Positions 10,370 to 20,932 of a stretch of 64,000 nt of DNA are shown in pieces. The notes beneath the pieces are model-generated. The model searched no databases. It worked only from the letters and a program-made list of their open reading frames with translations, and had not been told where the DNA came from. The position numbers and the translations under genes were made by a program. Numbering within the stretch: position 1 is the first letter of the stretch; every line of letters starts with the position of its first letter. This DNA is from Anaerolineae bacterium (lineage in GTDB: Bacteria; Chloroflexota; Anaerolineae; Promineifilales; Promineifilaceae). The stretch is taken from assembly GCA_007123775.1 (NCBI GenBank), contig SLGK01000118.1, forward strand, positions 1 to 64,000, given 5' to 3'.

Positions 10370-11863
10370 TTGAATCTAGTGAAAGAGACTACGGCACGTT
10401 CGTTACCCGCCTGGCTAGAACCTAGAAATATTTATCTTGGTTTTGTCAGTCTAATTGGGTTAATTTTAGTTTCATTTGGTATTTTTCATATACCACAAGA
10501 CCAACTACCGTTGGTCTCTTTGCTTATTCTCCTGGCAGTTGCCGTCCAATTCACGTCAACTTCGCTGGCTGGCGGTGAAGTACGTGTTGATGTCAGCACA
10601 GCAATCGCGTTGGCAACAGTGGCTCTCTATGGGCCGCTAGTTGCCTGTGTCGTAGCCAGTCTTGCGGCAATCACATCTGTTTTGCTTAGTCTCCAGACCA
10701 GTTGGCCAGGCTGGACCAGAGCCATCGAGCGAATTGCCTTTAATGTCGGTATGATGGCCCTGTCAATTTTTATCGCTGGGCTTGTTTTTGACGGCATCAT
10801 CAGTTGGTTAGGCCCTCATATCATGGCTGAAGTGTTGGCCTGGTTAATAGCGGCCGTCGTACATGATCAGGCCAACATATGGATACTGATTGGTCTGTTG
10901 CATTTCCAAATGGGGCTAAAACCCGTTGAAATATGGTCTGACCATAAGTGGGCTATCCCGATTAACGTCTTGGTTACCAGTGTTGGGGGCTTCGTTCTCG
11001 CTTTTGCTATTGAACAGTTCAATATATTGGGTGCTTTGATATTCTTTCTGCCTATTGTCGTGTCAGCTTACTCTTTCAGGCTGTACGTCAATCAGACCAA
11101 AAGGCAAAGGCAAGAGTTAGAGGAGTTGGTCGAGTTGCGTACGTCTGATCTGGCCAAAGCCAACATTGAACTGGCAGAAGCGAACAAGGATAAAGATGCC
11201 TTTCTGGCGGTTTTGACTCACGATATGCGAACGCCGCTTACCAGTATCAAAGGTTACGCCAGCTTGCTGAGAGATCGGCAGGTCACGCCCGAACAGCAAC
11301 AGCATATCGCCAGGGTCATTCTACGTAGCCAGGATTCGCTGCTGGAAATTGTGAACAATATCCTGGAAATAGAGCAATTGCAATCAGGCACGCCAGTGCT
11401 TTTGGAGTATTCAATGTTTGATCTGGCTCTCCTGACGACAGGTATTGCTGAAACGTTGGAAGCCCAGGCGGTTGATAAAAGCATCACGTTTGACTATGAG
11501 CGCGTACCCACCCCGGTGATGGTGGAAGCGGACATGAGCAAGATTGAGCGGGTAGTGACCAATTTGATTTCAAACGCCCTTAAATACACGCCGCGTGACG
11601 GGCAGGTAAAAGTCGTAACGGGGATAAACGGCCGTTACGCCTACGTTAGCGTCAATGATACCGGCTATGGTATCCCCCCCGACGAACTCCCCTACATTTT
11701 TGACCGTTACAGCCGCGTGCGTGGTCACCAACATCTGGCGGTAGGTACGGGCCTGGGTCTGGCCATCGTTAAAAGCCTGGTTGATGCCCACGACGGCGAA
11801 ATAGTCGTTGACAGCGAGGTCAATGCTGGCAGTACCTTCACCCTCAAACTTCCTCTCTCTTAG
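10370..11863 (+). CDS. sensor histidine kinase (MASE-like membrane domain + HisKA + HATPase_c)
   Basis: THDMRTPLTSIKGYASLL H-box, NLISNALKYTP N-box, GTGLGLAIVKSLVDAH G-box. Confidence 0.9.
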   Translation: MNLVKETTARSLPAWLEPRNIYLGFVSLIGLILVSFGIFHIPQDQLPLVSLLILLAVAVQFTSTSLAGGEVRVDVSTAIALATVALYGPLVACVVASLAAITSVLLSLQTSWPGWTRAIERIAFNVGMMALSIFIAGLVFDGIISWLGPHIMAEVLAWLIAAVVHDQANIWILIGLLHFQMGLKPVEIWSDHKWAIPINVLVTSVGGFVLAFAIEQFNILGALIFFLPIVVSAYSFRLYVNQTKRQRQELEELVELRTSDLAKANIELAEANKDKDAFLAVLTHDMRTPLTSIKGYASLLRDRQVTPEQQQHIARVILRSQDSLLEIVNNILEIEQLQSGTPVLLEYSMFDLALLTTGIAETLEAQAVDKSITFDYERVPTPVMVEADMSKIERVVTNLISNALKYTPRDGQVKVVTGINGRYAYVSVNDTGYGIPPDELPYIFDRYSRVRGHQHLAVGTGLGLAIVKSLVDAHDGEIVVDSEVNAGSTFTLKLPLS

Positions 11864-11973
11864 TCCAGGCACACGCCGGGACGCAGAGAAAACTGTCCCT
11901 GCGTCCCCGCGCCATACTTACACCTGACAACCGATTTGGCCGACTGCTATAGCCAGCAAGCGACCACCAGCAA

Positions 11974-13800
11974 TTACAGGTCTAAGGCCTTAGTCTTAAC
12001 CTGTTCCAGAGCCAAGGTCTTAAAGTCGACCAGCGACATCGCGCCTCTATCCTCTTCGTCCCGAGTACGCACGGCCACTGTCCCTTCTTCCGCTTCCCGA
12101 TCACCCACCACCAACATATAGGGCGTTTTTTGCAGTTGCGCATTGCGAATCTTCTTGTTCATGCGCTCGCTGCCGGCGTCAACCTCAACGCGCAGTCCGG
12201 CTGCCCGCAAGTCGGCTGCCCCCTGTTTGGCATAGGCCACGTGCCGATCAGCAATGGGAATAACCACCGCTTGCACCGGCGACAGCCACAGTGGGAAAGC
12301 CCCGTTAAAATGCTCAATCAAAATACCGACAAAACGCTCCATACTCCCAAACGGAGCGCGATGAATCATTACCGGCTGATGGGGCTGCCCATCTTCGCCA
12401 ATGTATTCCAGGCTAAACCGCTCTGGCAGCAAAAAGTCTACCTGTACCGTACCCAACTGCCATTCTCGCTTCAGCACATCACGGAAAATGAAGTCTAGCT
12501 TAGGCCCATAGAAAGCGGCCTCACCCTCTTCAATGGTATACTTCATGCCTACCTTGTCGGCCGCTTGCCGGATGGCGTTGATTCCCTTCTGCCAGATAGT
12601 TGGCTCACCGGCGTACTTGTCACTGTTGGGATCATTGGTGCCCAGCCGCGCCCGAAAATCGGCAAAGCCCATTGTCTCGAAAACGTGCTGAATCAGTTCT
12701 ACCACGCCAATAAATTCCTCTTCTAACTGATCGGGTGTGACAAAGAGGTGGGAATCATCTACCGTAAAACCGCGCACCCGCGTCAGGCCGTTTAGCTCGC
12801 CGCTCTGCTCATAGCGATAAACAGCCCCAAACTCGGCCAGGCGCAGCGGCAAATCACGATAGCTGCGGGCTTCGCTTTTGTAAATCTCGATATGGTGAGG
12901 ACAGTTCATCGGCTTTAGCAAGAACTTTTCGTCATCTACCTCGATAGGTGCGTATTGGCTGTCTTTGTAGTAAGGGTAGTGACCGCTGGTGACATACAAA
13001 TCCAGCTTGCCAATATGGGGTGTCATTACGGGCAGATAGCCCCGTTCTAGCTGGGCTGACCGCAAGAAGGATTCCAGGTTTTCGCGCAGGATGGCCCCTT
13101 TGGGCAGCCACAGAGGTAAACCAGACCCCACCAGCGGGGAAATGTGGAACAGGTTGAGTTGTTTACCTAGCCGCCGGTGGTCGCGGGCTTTGGCTTCCTC
13201 TAGCTTGTGCAGATATTCGTCCAGCTCTTCTTTGTTGTGCCAGGCAGTGCCGTAGATGCGTTGCAACTGCGGCCGTTTTTCGTCACCACGCCAATACGCG
13301 CCGCTGGTACGCAGCAGCTTAACAGCGTTATGGCGTACCTGTTTGGTAAAACCCACGTGAGGCCCGCGGCACAGATCGACAAATTCGCGGTGTTGATAGA
13401 TGCCTACTTCTGAAACCGGTTCGCTAATGGGGTTGCCATTCTCATCAACTTTGCCGGCCGCCAGTTCTTCAACCAGTTCTAGCTTATAGGGTTCGTCGGC
13501 AAAATAGGCTTTGGCTTCGGCAAGGCCCATGCTAGACTGCTCAAACCTGGCGTTTTGCTTGAGCAGCTTTTTCATGGTCGCTTCAATTTGCTCCAGGTCT
13601 TCCGGGGAGAAGGTTATCGGCTTACCCTGCTCGTTTTGGCCGAGGTCGAAGTCGTAGTAGAAGCCATCCTCAATGGGCGGGCCAATGGCCAGTCTGGCTT
13701 CCGGGAAATGTTGCAGGACCGCTTCAGCCATGACGTGCGCGGCTGAATGCCTGATTTTGTACAGTTCTGATTCCTGGTAGGGACTGCTGTGGTCTGACAT
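11974..13800 (-). CDS. thrS: threonine--tRNA ligase
   Basis: HxxxH editing motif (HSAAHVMAEAV), class II motifs (MNCPHH, FRYEQSGEL-like VYRYEQSGELNGLTRVRGFTVDDSH); T-box leader upstream. Confidence 0.97.
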   Translation of the reverse strand: MSDHSSPYQESELYKIRHSAAHVMAEAVLQHFPEARLAIGPPIEDGFYYDFDLGQNEQGKPITFSPEDLEQIEATMKKLLKQNARFEQSSMGLAEAKAYFADEPYKLELVEELAAGKVDENGNPISEPVSEVGIYQHREFVDLCRGPHVGFTKQVRHNAVKLLRTSGAYWRGDEKRPQLQRIYGTAWHNKEELDEYLHKLEEAKARDHRRLGKQLNLFHISPLVGSGLPLWLPKGAILRENLESFLRSAQLERGYLPVMTPHIGKLDLYVTSGHYPYYKDSQYAPIEVDDEKFLLKPMNCPHHIEIYKSEARSYRDLPLRLAEFGAVYRYEQSGELNGLTRVRGFTVDDSHLFVTPDQLEEEFIGVVELIQHVFETMGFADFRARLGTNDPNSDKYAGEPTIWQKGINAIRQAADKVGMKYTIEEGEAAFYGPKLDFIFRDVLKREWQLGTVQVDFLLPERFSLEYIGEDGQPHQPVMIHRAPFGSMERFVGILIEHFNGAFPLWLSPVQAVVIPIADRHVAYAKQGAADLRAAGLRVEVDAGSERMNKKIRNAQLQKTPYMLVVGDREAEEGTVAVRTRDEEDRGAMSLVDFKTLALEQVKTKALDL

Positions 13801-13823
13801 AATTACCTCCAACAAAAATTGTG

Positions 13824-13888
13824 ACCGAGGACGACGGACAGAAGACGGAAGAGACAAAATCCGTCCTCGGTCTTTCGTCCTCCGTCAG
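13824..13888. repeat. heptamer-type (GACCGAG/GACGGAC) inverted tract
   Basis: gaccgaggacgacggacagaagacggaagagacaaaatccgtcctcggtctttcgtcctccgtca. Confidence 0.75.
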
Positions 13889-13894
13889 GGCGGG

Positions 13895-14225
13895 GCAACA
13901 AAAAACGCCGCTGCCCCTATTGGGGCGACGGCGTCATAAGACAACTTCATCGCGGTTCCACCCAACTTCAAGCGCCTTTTGATCAAGACGCTCCTCATTG
14001 ACGGCCGTTAACGGAGCCAGCCGGATTTCCTTACTACCGTTAAAAGCGGGGCAGACCCGATAAGTCTGCCCCTGAGGGCAAACCATACCGTTTGCCCTTC
14101 TCCACTGTTCAGGAAATCACTCGCGGGGGGTTTTGGCAGGGCGGTTATGGTGTTGGCTCACAGCCGATGGCCTACACTCTCTGTAACGGCCGTTCCTGCT
14201 ACTCGTCCCGGTCATCGTTTTGTCT
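13895..14225 (-). promoter_or_regulatory. T-box leader (tRNA-Thr-responsive) of thrS
   Basis: Minus strand carries TGGGTGGAACCGCG (13946-13965), Stem I AGTA...AGAGAG motifs (~14175-14205), and a downstream terminator. Confidence 0.93.
13899..13935 (-). terminator. T-box intrinsic terminator
   Basis: GACGCCGTCGCCCC-AATA-GGGGCAGCGGCGTTTTTTG on minus strand. Confidence 0.9.
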
Positions 14226-14388
14226 ATTGATAATGTCTTTTCATTATAAAGCAGCCACGTTCAATGTCAAGCAATTCTGAATCAAATTGCGTTCCGGCGT
14301 GCCCATGCTATAATGCCTACGTGTTAGCCAAAATCTGGCAGTTAGAAAACAGGTCTTGAGGCAATACCAAAGGGATTCTGCGTAGCGC

Positions 14389-15822
14389 ATGTCTTCGGAG
14401 AAAATAGAGGAGCAAACTAACCCCGCTAACGGTCTAACCTGGGTGCAAATACTGGTTGGGCTGGGTCTTTTGCTGCTCCTGATCGGCAGCTCGCTCTGGC
14501 TCCACCGGTCTGTGCGCAATATGGTGGCTACCTTTGAGATGAGCGAACCGCAGTTTGGGTCAGTAACCAATCCACAGCCCGATCCAGTCACAGAAGATGA
14601 TGTCCTTCTGGCTGCGCCACAAATTGTGGAAACAGCCGCCCCTTTTGTCTCCGCCGACGCGCTCAAGCCCTGGCCTGGCAAAGAACCAATCACGCTGTTG
14701 CTGCTAGGTGTAGACCAACGCTGTGATGAAGTGGGTCCCGCCCATACCGATACGATTATGGTGGCTACTATTGACCCCCTGGCTGCTACAGTCAGCCTCG
14801 TCTCGTTACCGCGTGATTTGTGGGTAAGAATTCCTGGCTTTACGATAGATCGCATCAACCAGGCCCATTATTTTGGTGAGGCTTTTGAATATCCCGGTGG
14901 CGGACCGGCGCTGGCCATAGAAACGGTCGAAGCATTTTTTGGTCTGCCTATTGATTATTACGTTACCATTAATTTTGACGCTTTTATTCGGATTGTTGAT
15001 CAAATTGGCGGCATCGAACTGGATGTGCCCGAACGTATTAACGATCCCACTTATCCGGACAGATGCTATGGCTACGACCCCTTTGTCATTGAAGCCGGTC
15101 AGCAGCATCTTGATGGGGAGACTGCGCTTAAGTATGCTCGTACGCGTGCCACGTTTGGTGGTGATGTGGACCGGGCCGAACGCCAACAAGCCGTCATTAT
15201 GGCGGTGCGAGAGCGCATTCTAAGGCTGGACATGGTGCCGCAGCTTATAAGGCAGGCACCTGGCTTGTGGCAAACGCTACAAGCCAACGTACGCACCAAT
15301 CTATCGCTCGACAAAGCGATACAGTTGGGGTTGCTTGTGCAAGAAATTCCTCGTGAAAACATCCAAACGGCCGTTCTTGATTTTGATTATGTCTACGCAG
15401 AAACCACCTTCGATGAGCGGCAGGTGCTCGTCCCTGTCCGGGATAAAGTGCGACAGTTGCGCGACACTATGTTCGTGCCCGCGCTGGCACCGCCGCCAGT
15501 CATGGAGGATTTGGCAGAAAAAATGGCTGCCGAATCAGCCCGCGTAGCTTTGTACAATGGCACGGCCGTGTTTGGACTGGCCTCAGCAACACAAACCTAT
15601 CTCGATACCTATGAAATCAACGTGACCGAGATAGGCAACGCTGACGCCGCCACCTATCGCACCAGTCAGATCATTGACTACGGTGCTAACCCCCACACCG
15701 TGCGTTATCTCATTCAGCTCATGAATATCCCTCCCCTCAACGTCAGTAATGGTAGCCGGCCGGATGGTGACTTTGATGTTTTGGTCATCATTGGCGATGA
15801 TTGGCGCGTACCCGAGCAGTAA
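14389..15822 (+). CDS. LytR-CpsA-Psr (LCP) family protein
   Basis: TLLLLGVDQR, TDTIMVATIDP, SLPRDLWVRIPG, YARTRATFGGDVDRAERQQ motifs; C-terminal LytR_C-like domain. Confidence 0.92.
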   Translation: MSSEKIEEQTNPANGLTWVQILVGLGLLLLLIGSSLWLHRSVRNMVATFEMSEPQFGSVTNPQPDPVTEDDVLLAAPQIVETAAPFVSADALKPWPGKEPITLLLLGVDQRCDEVGPAHTDTIMVATIDPLAATVSLVSLPRDLWVRIPGFTIDRINQAHYFGEAFEYPGGGPALAIETVEAFFGLPIDYYVTINFDAFIRIVDQIGGIELDVPERINDPTYPDRCYGYDPFVIEAGQQHLDGETALKYARTRATFGGDVDRAERQQAVIMAVRERILRLDMVPQLIRQAPGLWQTLQANVRTNLSLDKAIQLGLLVQEIPRENIQTAVLDFDYVYAETTFDERQVLVPVRDKVRQLRDTMFVPALAPPPVMEDLAEKMAAESARVALYNGTAVFGLASATQTYLDTYEINVTEIGNADAATYRTSQIIDYGANPHTVRYLIQLMNIPPLNVSNGSRPDGDFDVLVIIGDDWRVPEQ

Positions 15823-16049
15823 GCGGTAATCAGGTCATCCTGTTACCAAAGTGCGTACCTCATCATAAACACCTGATACGAAGACGCTACCGGTTTGCTG
15901 TGTCGTTGACAGCACCAAACCGCAATCTTGTAACCCATTAGAGAGCCAACAGGCAGCTCTTCTGTCCGCAGAGAGTTTGCCCGTTGCCCTGTTGTATTCG
16001 CTTGCGTCCGGTTGCGGGCGATGCAGCAGCCCAACAATGGAAGGTGTTT

Positions 16050-18173
16050 ATGCGCTACAATCAATGGTCTTTCCTGCTGGCCGGCCTGCTGCTTACAGCA
16101 ACCGTTGCCTGCCGACCTGTTACCGAAGAAACGGCCGACTTTCCCGATACGGCTCTAACCACATCGGTACCGACCCCTCTGGCACAACAGGCAACCAGTA
16201 TGCCCGAAGCCACCGCCGTTCCGCCTCAGTCGCCTACGGCCGCCCCAACCATAGCCCACCACTCGGCCCAACAGTGGCAAATCGCCGGCGGGGCCGCGGC
16301 CGGTCTTCAGTTTACCGTGCCCTCTACCTGGGTTCATCTGACTGGTCAACTGGATACAGCCGCCGCCACCAGTCCGCTGGGGCTGATCACGCTACTGGTT
16401 GCTGATTCTGAACGGACGGGCCGCAGCCTGCTGGCCAACAAAGCGACCGACTCAGGCGCGTATGCCGCCGCGATAATAGCCGAGTTGAATATACCCGGCG
16501 GCAGCCCCAGCGCTAACCTTAACCGGCTGCTGCTGGAATTGGGCGACCTGACGCCACTACAGCCGATTGCGCCCATCACCAACGGAACGGCCGTTGGCCC
16601 GGTGGCCGGTGCTCGCGTAGACGTGCTGGGCGATCCGCTTAATCTATTTGCGACCAGCAACGAAAGTATTCAAACCCGTATTCTATTCTTCATGCCCCGC
16701 GTAACCGAAACGGCCGTATCGCGGCAGGCTCAAGCTATTTACCTGTTTGGCGCACCCCAGTCAGAATGGGACAACTTTGCCAGCATCTTTGACAGCATCG
16801 CCGAGACCCTCGTTATCTACGACATCTGGTCGAGCTATGTTGTGGGCGAAGGCACTGTCACCGTGCGCGGCACGCTACAAAGCCATAGCCCAATTGTGGG
16901 CAACTTAAGTCCCGGCGTCAGCGATGTCTGGACTTTTGATAGCGGCAGTGCCCGTTACGCCACCATACGCCTCAGCCCCGACAACAACAATCTGGATTTG
17001 GCTTTCACCGTTATTTCTCCGTCCGGACAAACGGTGGCTTATGTGGATCAAGGCTATGCCGGTGCAACCGAATTGGCTGTGGATCTGCCGCTAACTGAAA
17101 GTGGTGGCTATATCATCGAAGTCAGCGAATTTTTTCGCGAAGGCGGACGCTACCGCCTCAGCCTGATTCTGACCACCGATCCTCTCTATGAAGATGGGGG
17201 ACGCATTGACTTTGGCCAAAACATTCGCAGTGAACTGCCCCGCAACCGGCAGCACGTCTGGACCTTTGCCGGCGAGGCGGGCCAACTGGTTAGCATCGTT
17301 GTAATACCTGTAGCAGAAACGCTTGACCTGATTCTGGACCTGTACGGCCCCGACGGTACACGCCTGATTGCGTTAGACGAAGGCTTTAGTGGTGATCCGG
17401 AAGTAATTTCCGGCTTTCAATTGCCCGTTACCGGTGACTACGCAATTTTGGTACGCAGTTTTGCCAATGAAAGTGGCGCCTATACGCTCTCTTTAGACGA
17501 GGGACAGGATACCGTGGCTAATTTCTACGACGCGGGTGACATTGCCTATGGCGATACGCGCGAGGAGTCATTGCAGGCTAACGAGGTCCACGCCTGGTTT
17601 TTCACGGGCAGCGCCAATGATGAGGTAATTATCGAAGTCGTGCCCCTGGACGATTCGCTTGATCTGGAGCTATGGCTACTGACTGATGCCGTCGAGCGTC
17701 TGGCGGTGCGCGATAAGTATGGCCCAGGTGAAGCGGAATCCATTGAACTGTCTCTGCCAACCACGGGCGATTATCTGATTTTGGTCCAGGATTTTTATGG
17801 TGAACCCGGTCGCTATGCACTCAGACTGCGGGCGAAATCAGCGCAGCCGCCAGATTATGCCGGTATGGTGAGCTATGGTCGACCGGTTCAGGGCAGTTTG
17901 GAGCCAGCGCAAGTGGTTGCCTGGTCGTTTAGGGCACAGGCCGGCGATATTGTCGATATTACCCTGTTGCCCACAGACGGCCGTAGCGATCTGGCCTTTA
18001 TGTTACAAAACCCGGCTGGGCAGACGGTATTAGAGGTAGATGAGGCATTGGGCGGTGGCAGCGAACAGTTGCGTCAGTTTGCCATTGATACAACTGGCCA
18101 GTGGCGGATTGTTGTACGCGAATTCTTTGATGAACCGGCCACCTATGAACTGGTGGTAAGGCAGCGCAATTGA
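16050..18173 (+). CDS. lipoprotein with repeated PPC (pre-peptidase C-terminal)-like domains
   Basis: LLTATVAC lipobox; several repeats of W.F.g..g..v.i.v.p....lDl.l.l..p.G; ORF extends to 15984. Confidence 0.75.
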   Translation: MRYNQWSFLLAGLLLTATVACRPVTEETADFPDTALTTSVPTPLAQQATSMPEATAVPPQSPTAAPTIAHHSAQQWQIAGGAAAGLQFTVPSTWVHLTGQLDTAAATSPLGLITLLVADSERTGRSLLANKATDSGAYAAAIIAELNIPGGSPSANLNRLLLELGDLTPLQPIAPITNGTAVGPVAGARVDVLGDPLNLFATSNESIQTRILFFMPRVTETAVSRQAQAIYLFGAPQSEWDNFASIFDSIAETLVIYDIWSSYVVGEGTVTVRGTLQSHSPIVGNLSPGVSDVWTFDSGSARYATIRLSPDNNNLDLAFTVISPSGQTVAYVDQGYAGATELAVDLPLTESGGYIIEVSEFFREGGRYRLSLILTTDPLYEDGGRIDFGQNIRSELPRNRQHVWTFAGEAGQLVSIVVIPVAETLDLILDLYGPDGTRLIALDEGFSGDPEVISGFQLPVTGDYAILVRSFANESGAYTLSLDEGQDTVANFYDAGDIAYGDTREESLQANEVHAWFFTGSANDEVIIEVVPLDDSLDLELWLLTDAVERLAVRDKYGPGEAESIELSLPTTGDYLILVQDFYGEPGRYALRLRAKSAQPPDYAGMVSYGRPVQGSLEPAQVVAWSFRAQAGDIVDITLLPTDGRSDLAFMLQNPAGQTVLEVDEALGGGSEQLRQFAIDTTGQWRIVVREFFDEPATYELVVRQRN

Positions 18174-18309
18174 TGAAACGGCCGTCGCACACGCGCTTGT
18201 GGCTCTATAAGCAGCCAGACAGGAGTGTCAGAGTGGGGTAGCAGTTTAATTAAAATAGGCTGGTCGTATTCTGACAATCAACGGTAATCGGATATAATCC
18301 GATGGCGTT

Positions 18310-19209
18310 ATGGCTATCGATCATCCACAGACACCCCCGCCGGACATTTACGTCTTTGACTCTGAAGCAGGGACGATGACTCCCTGGCAGCGGCTGCACA
18401 ATCTATACAAATTCCGCTACCTGCTTTATAACCTGGTACTGCGTGATTTGAAGGCGCGTTACAAAAACTCGCTGCTGGGTGTCTTGTGGAGCATGCTTAA
18501 TCCGCTGGGCCTTATGCTGGTATTCACGGCCCTGTTTACAGTTCTGAGTAGTGGCGATAACGCCCAGAATAATTTTCCGATCTTTGTGCTAGTCGGTTTA
18601 ATGCCCTGGAACTTCTTCAGCGGGACAGTTGTGGGGGGGGCAAATTCTATCACCGGTAACGTCTCGTTAGTGAAGAAGGTGTACTTTCCACGTGAATTGC
18701 TGCCTTTGGCGGCCCTGCTTTCCAACTTCGTCAATTTCATGATCGCGGCTATGCTCTTCATTGCCATGATGTACCTGTTTGGGCTGCGGCTTACCATTCA
18801 TGCCCTTTGGGTGCCGGCCATTCTCTTGACGCAGATGATTTTTATGTTGGGTCTTGCCTTTTTGTTTGGCGCGCTTAACGTTTTTTACCGGGATGTCATC
18901 ATGGTGCTGGAGGTTGTGCTGCTGGCCTGGTTTTTCCTGACACCAATTTTTTACCCTTTTTCTCTGTTCGACAATTATGCCCAACTGTTTGGCGTTGAAT
19001 TTAGTCCGGCTCGGCTGATGCGCTGGCTGAATCCAATGGCTTCCATCATCGACAGTTATCGCACGGTTTTGTGGGGTGCCAATGGGCTGGGAGGGGTGTC
19101 CATGAACCCTGCCTTCCTGCTACGCACGTTTGTTACTTCACTAATGGTCTTGATCATGGGCTATCTTGTCTTTATTCGCACCGAGCATCTGTTCGGTGAA
19201 AAGCTATAG
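18310..19209 (+). CDS. ABC-2 type polysaccharide/teichoic acid export permease
   Basis: LVLRDLKARYKNSLLGVLWSMLNPL signature; six TM pattern. Confidence 0.88.
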   Translation: MAIDHPQTPPPDIYVFDSEAGTMTPWQRLHNLYKFRYLLYNLVLRDLKARYKNSLLGVLWSMLNPLGLMLVFTALFTVLSSGDNAQNNFPIFVLVGLMPWNFFSGTVVGGANSITGNVSLVKKVYFPRELLPLAALLSNFVNFMIAAMLFIAMMYLFGLRLTIHALWVPAILLTQMIFMLGLAFLFGALNVFYRDVIMVLEVVLLAWFFLTPIFYPFSLFDNYAQLFGVEFSPARLMRWLNPMASIIDSYRTVLWGANGLGGVSMNPAFLLRTFVTSLMVLIMGYLVFIRTEHLFGEKL

Positions 19210-19212
19210 GTT

Positions 19213-20859
19213 ATGCGTTTGTTACACCTGTCTTACCCTATCCGTTTTTTCTTTTGGCTGTTGCTGACAACGGCCGTTTTCTGGTTACTGGTTGCTTGTG
19301 GGCCGGCTGTGTCGGAATTGCCCACCCCGTTGGCCACGGTCGATGACGTCTCTGACCCCGTAGCCCAACACAACTCACTCACGCCAACGGCCGTTACCCA
19401 AACCCCCACCACATCACCAACATCCGGGCCAGAAAGTGATGACGAAGAAGCAGCAGACGGCGTCGCCATGACCACGGCCACAGTCGCCACCATGACCCCA
19501 TCGGCCACGCCGCTCCCAACCAATACCGCTACGCCTACCGCTACGCCCACCAGCCGGCCGCAGGTACATCCCACGGCCGCACTGGCACAGGCGGGCACGC
19601 TAAGCGAGGGCGTACCTACCCCACCCACGCCCATACCGACGCCCGTGGCTACCTTTGCCGTACCCAACGACGTGACCAATATCCTGCTCATTGGCGTTGA
19701 TCGACCTTTGGCAGAAGGTCCTAGCCGCTCTGACACGATGATTATTGTGTCGGTCAACTACAGTGCGCCGACCGCTTCCATTATTTCGCTGCCGCGTGAC
19801 CTGTTTGTCTATATTCCGGGCGGTACGATGAGTCGGTTGAACACGGCCGTTTCCCGTGGCGACACAACCAACTACCCCGGCGGTGGCCCGGCCCTGCTCA
19901 AACAAACGATTCTCTACAACTTTGGCATACCCATCCACTACTACGCCAAAGTCGATTTCGACGGCTTCAAAGAAGTAGTAGACGCCATCGGCGGCGTTGA
20001 CATAGCCGTTAGCTGCCGGTTAGTGGATTGGCGGCTGATCGAACCCGACATGGACATCCACGACCCGGACAGCTACGAGCGCTTTACCCTGGAGCCGGGC
20101 ATGCACAATATGGACGGCGATTTTGCCCTCTGGTACGCCCGCTCCCGCATGACCACCAGTGACTTTGATCGCGGCCGGCGGCAGCAGCAGCTCTTGCGCG
20201 GTATGCTCAACAAGGGGGTAGACCTGGGCCTTGTACCACAGGTGCCCACCCTTTACAGCGCCCTGCGTGACAGTGTAGAGACCGATATGGACATTGGCCG
20301 GATGCTGCGTCTGGCCTCTCTCGCTCCCCAAATTCGACAAAATGGGGTGCAGCATTTGTACCTGGCCGGCAAGACCCAATCCTGGCAAGTCCCCCCCGCT
20401 ACCGAAGACGGCGTGGCCGACCAGGTACATTTGCCCATTTGGGAAGGCAGCGGCATGATGGAAGAAACCTTTTTGCGCCTCTTCCGGCCGCCCGCACTGA
20501 ACCGGGGGACGCAGCAGCCCATTCTGGTAGAAGTGATCAACGCCAGCGGCAACCCCGACATGGCGTTGCTGGCGGCCGATAATCTGGCCTATCATGGCCT
20601 GGTTCCCGTGATCAGCAGCGAAACACCCCCCACCCAGGCCCAGACCAAGCTGCGTTACTTTCGGCCTAACTTTAAGACGGCCTACGAGTGGCTGGTTAGC
20701 TGGGTTTTCAACAAGCGCGTGGGTCAAATTGAGATGGCGGCTTTACAAGATGAGGAACTGGTCAATTATGCCTATGATTACCAGGTAATTCTGGGCGAGG
20801 ATTATAACCCTTGCCGACCGCAGCTATTCGCGCCCCGTGAATTTTTAACTGACGATTAA
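19213..20859 (+). CDS. LCP family protein with Thr/Pro-rich stalk
   Basis: ILLIGVDRP, SDTMIIVSVNY, SLPRDLFVYIPG, YARSRMTTSDFDRGRRQQQ; TPTATPTATPTS linker. Confidence 0.92.
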   Translation: MRLLHLSYPIRFFFWLLLTTAVFWLLVACGPAVSELPTPLATVDDVSDPVAQHNSLTPTAVTQTPTTSPTSGPESDDEEAADGVAMTTATVATMTPSATPLPTNTATPTATPTSRPQVHPTAALAQAGTLSEGVPTPPTPIPTPVATFAVPNDVTNILLIGVDRPLAEGPSRSDTMIIVSVNYSAPTASIISLPRDLFVYIPGGTMSRLNTAVSRGDTTNYPGGGPALLKQTILYNFGIPIHYYAKVDFDGFKEVVDAIGGVDIAVSCRLVDWRLIEPDMDIHDPDSYERFTLEPGMHNMDGDFALWYARSRMTTSDFDRGRRQQQLLRGMLNKGVDLGLVPQVPTLYSALRDSVETDMDIGRMLRLASLAPQIRQNGVQHLYLAGKTQSWQVPPATEDGVADQVHLPIWEGSGMMEETFLRLFRPPALNRGTQQPILVEVINASGNPDMALLAADNLAYHGLVPVISSETPPTQAQTKLRYFRPNFKTAYEWLVSWVFNKRVGQIEMAALQDEELVNYAYDYQVILGEDYNPCRPQLFAPREFLTDD

Positions 20860-20932
20860 TGTCTTGCAAATCATCTTCTGCCAGGAATGACACAAGTTTG
20901 CACGAATCTTTCGTGTTAATCAGCGTTACCAA

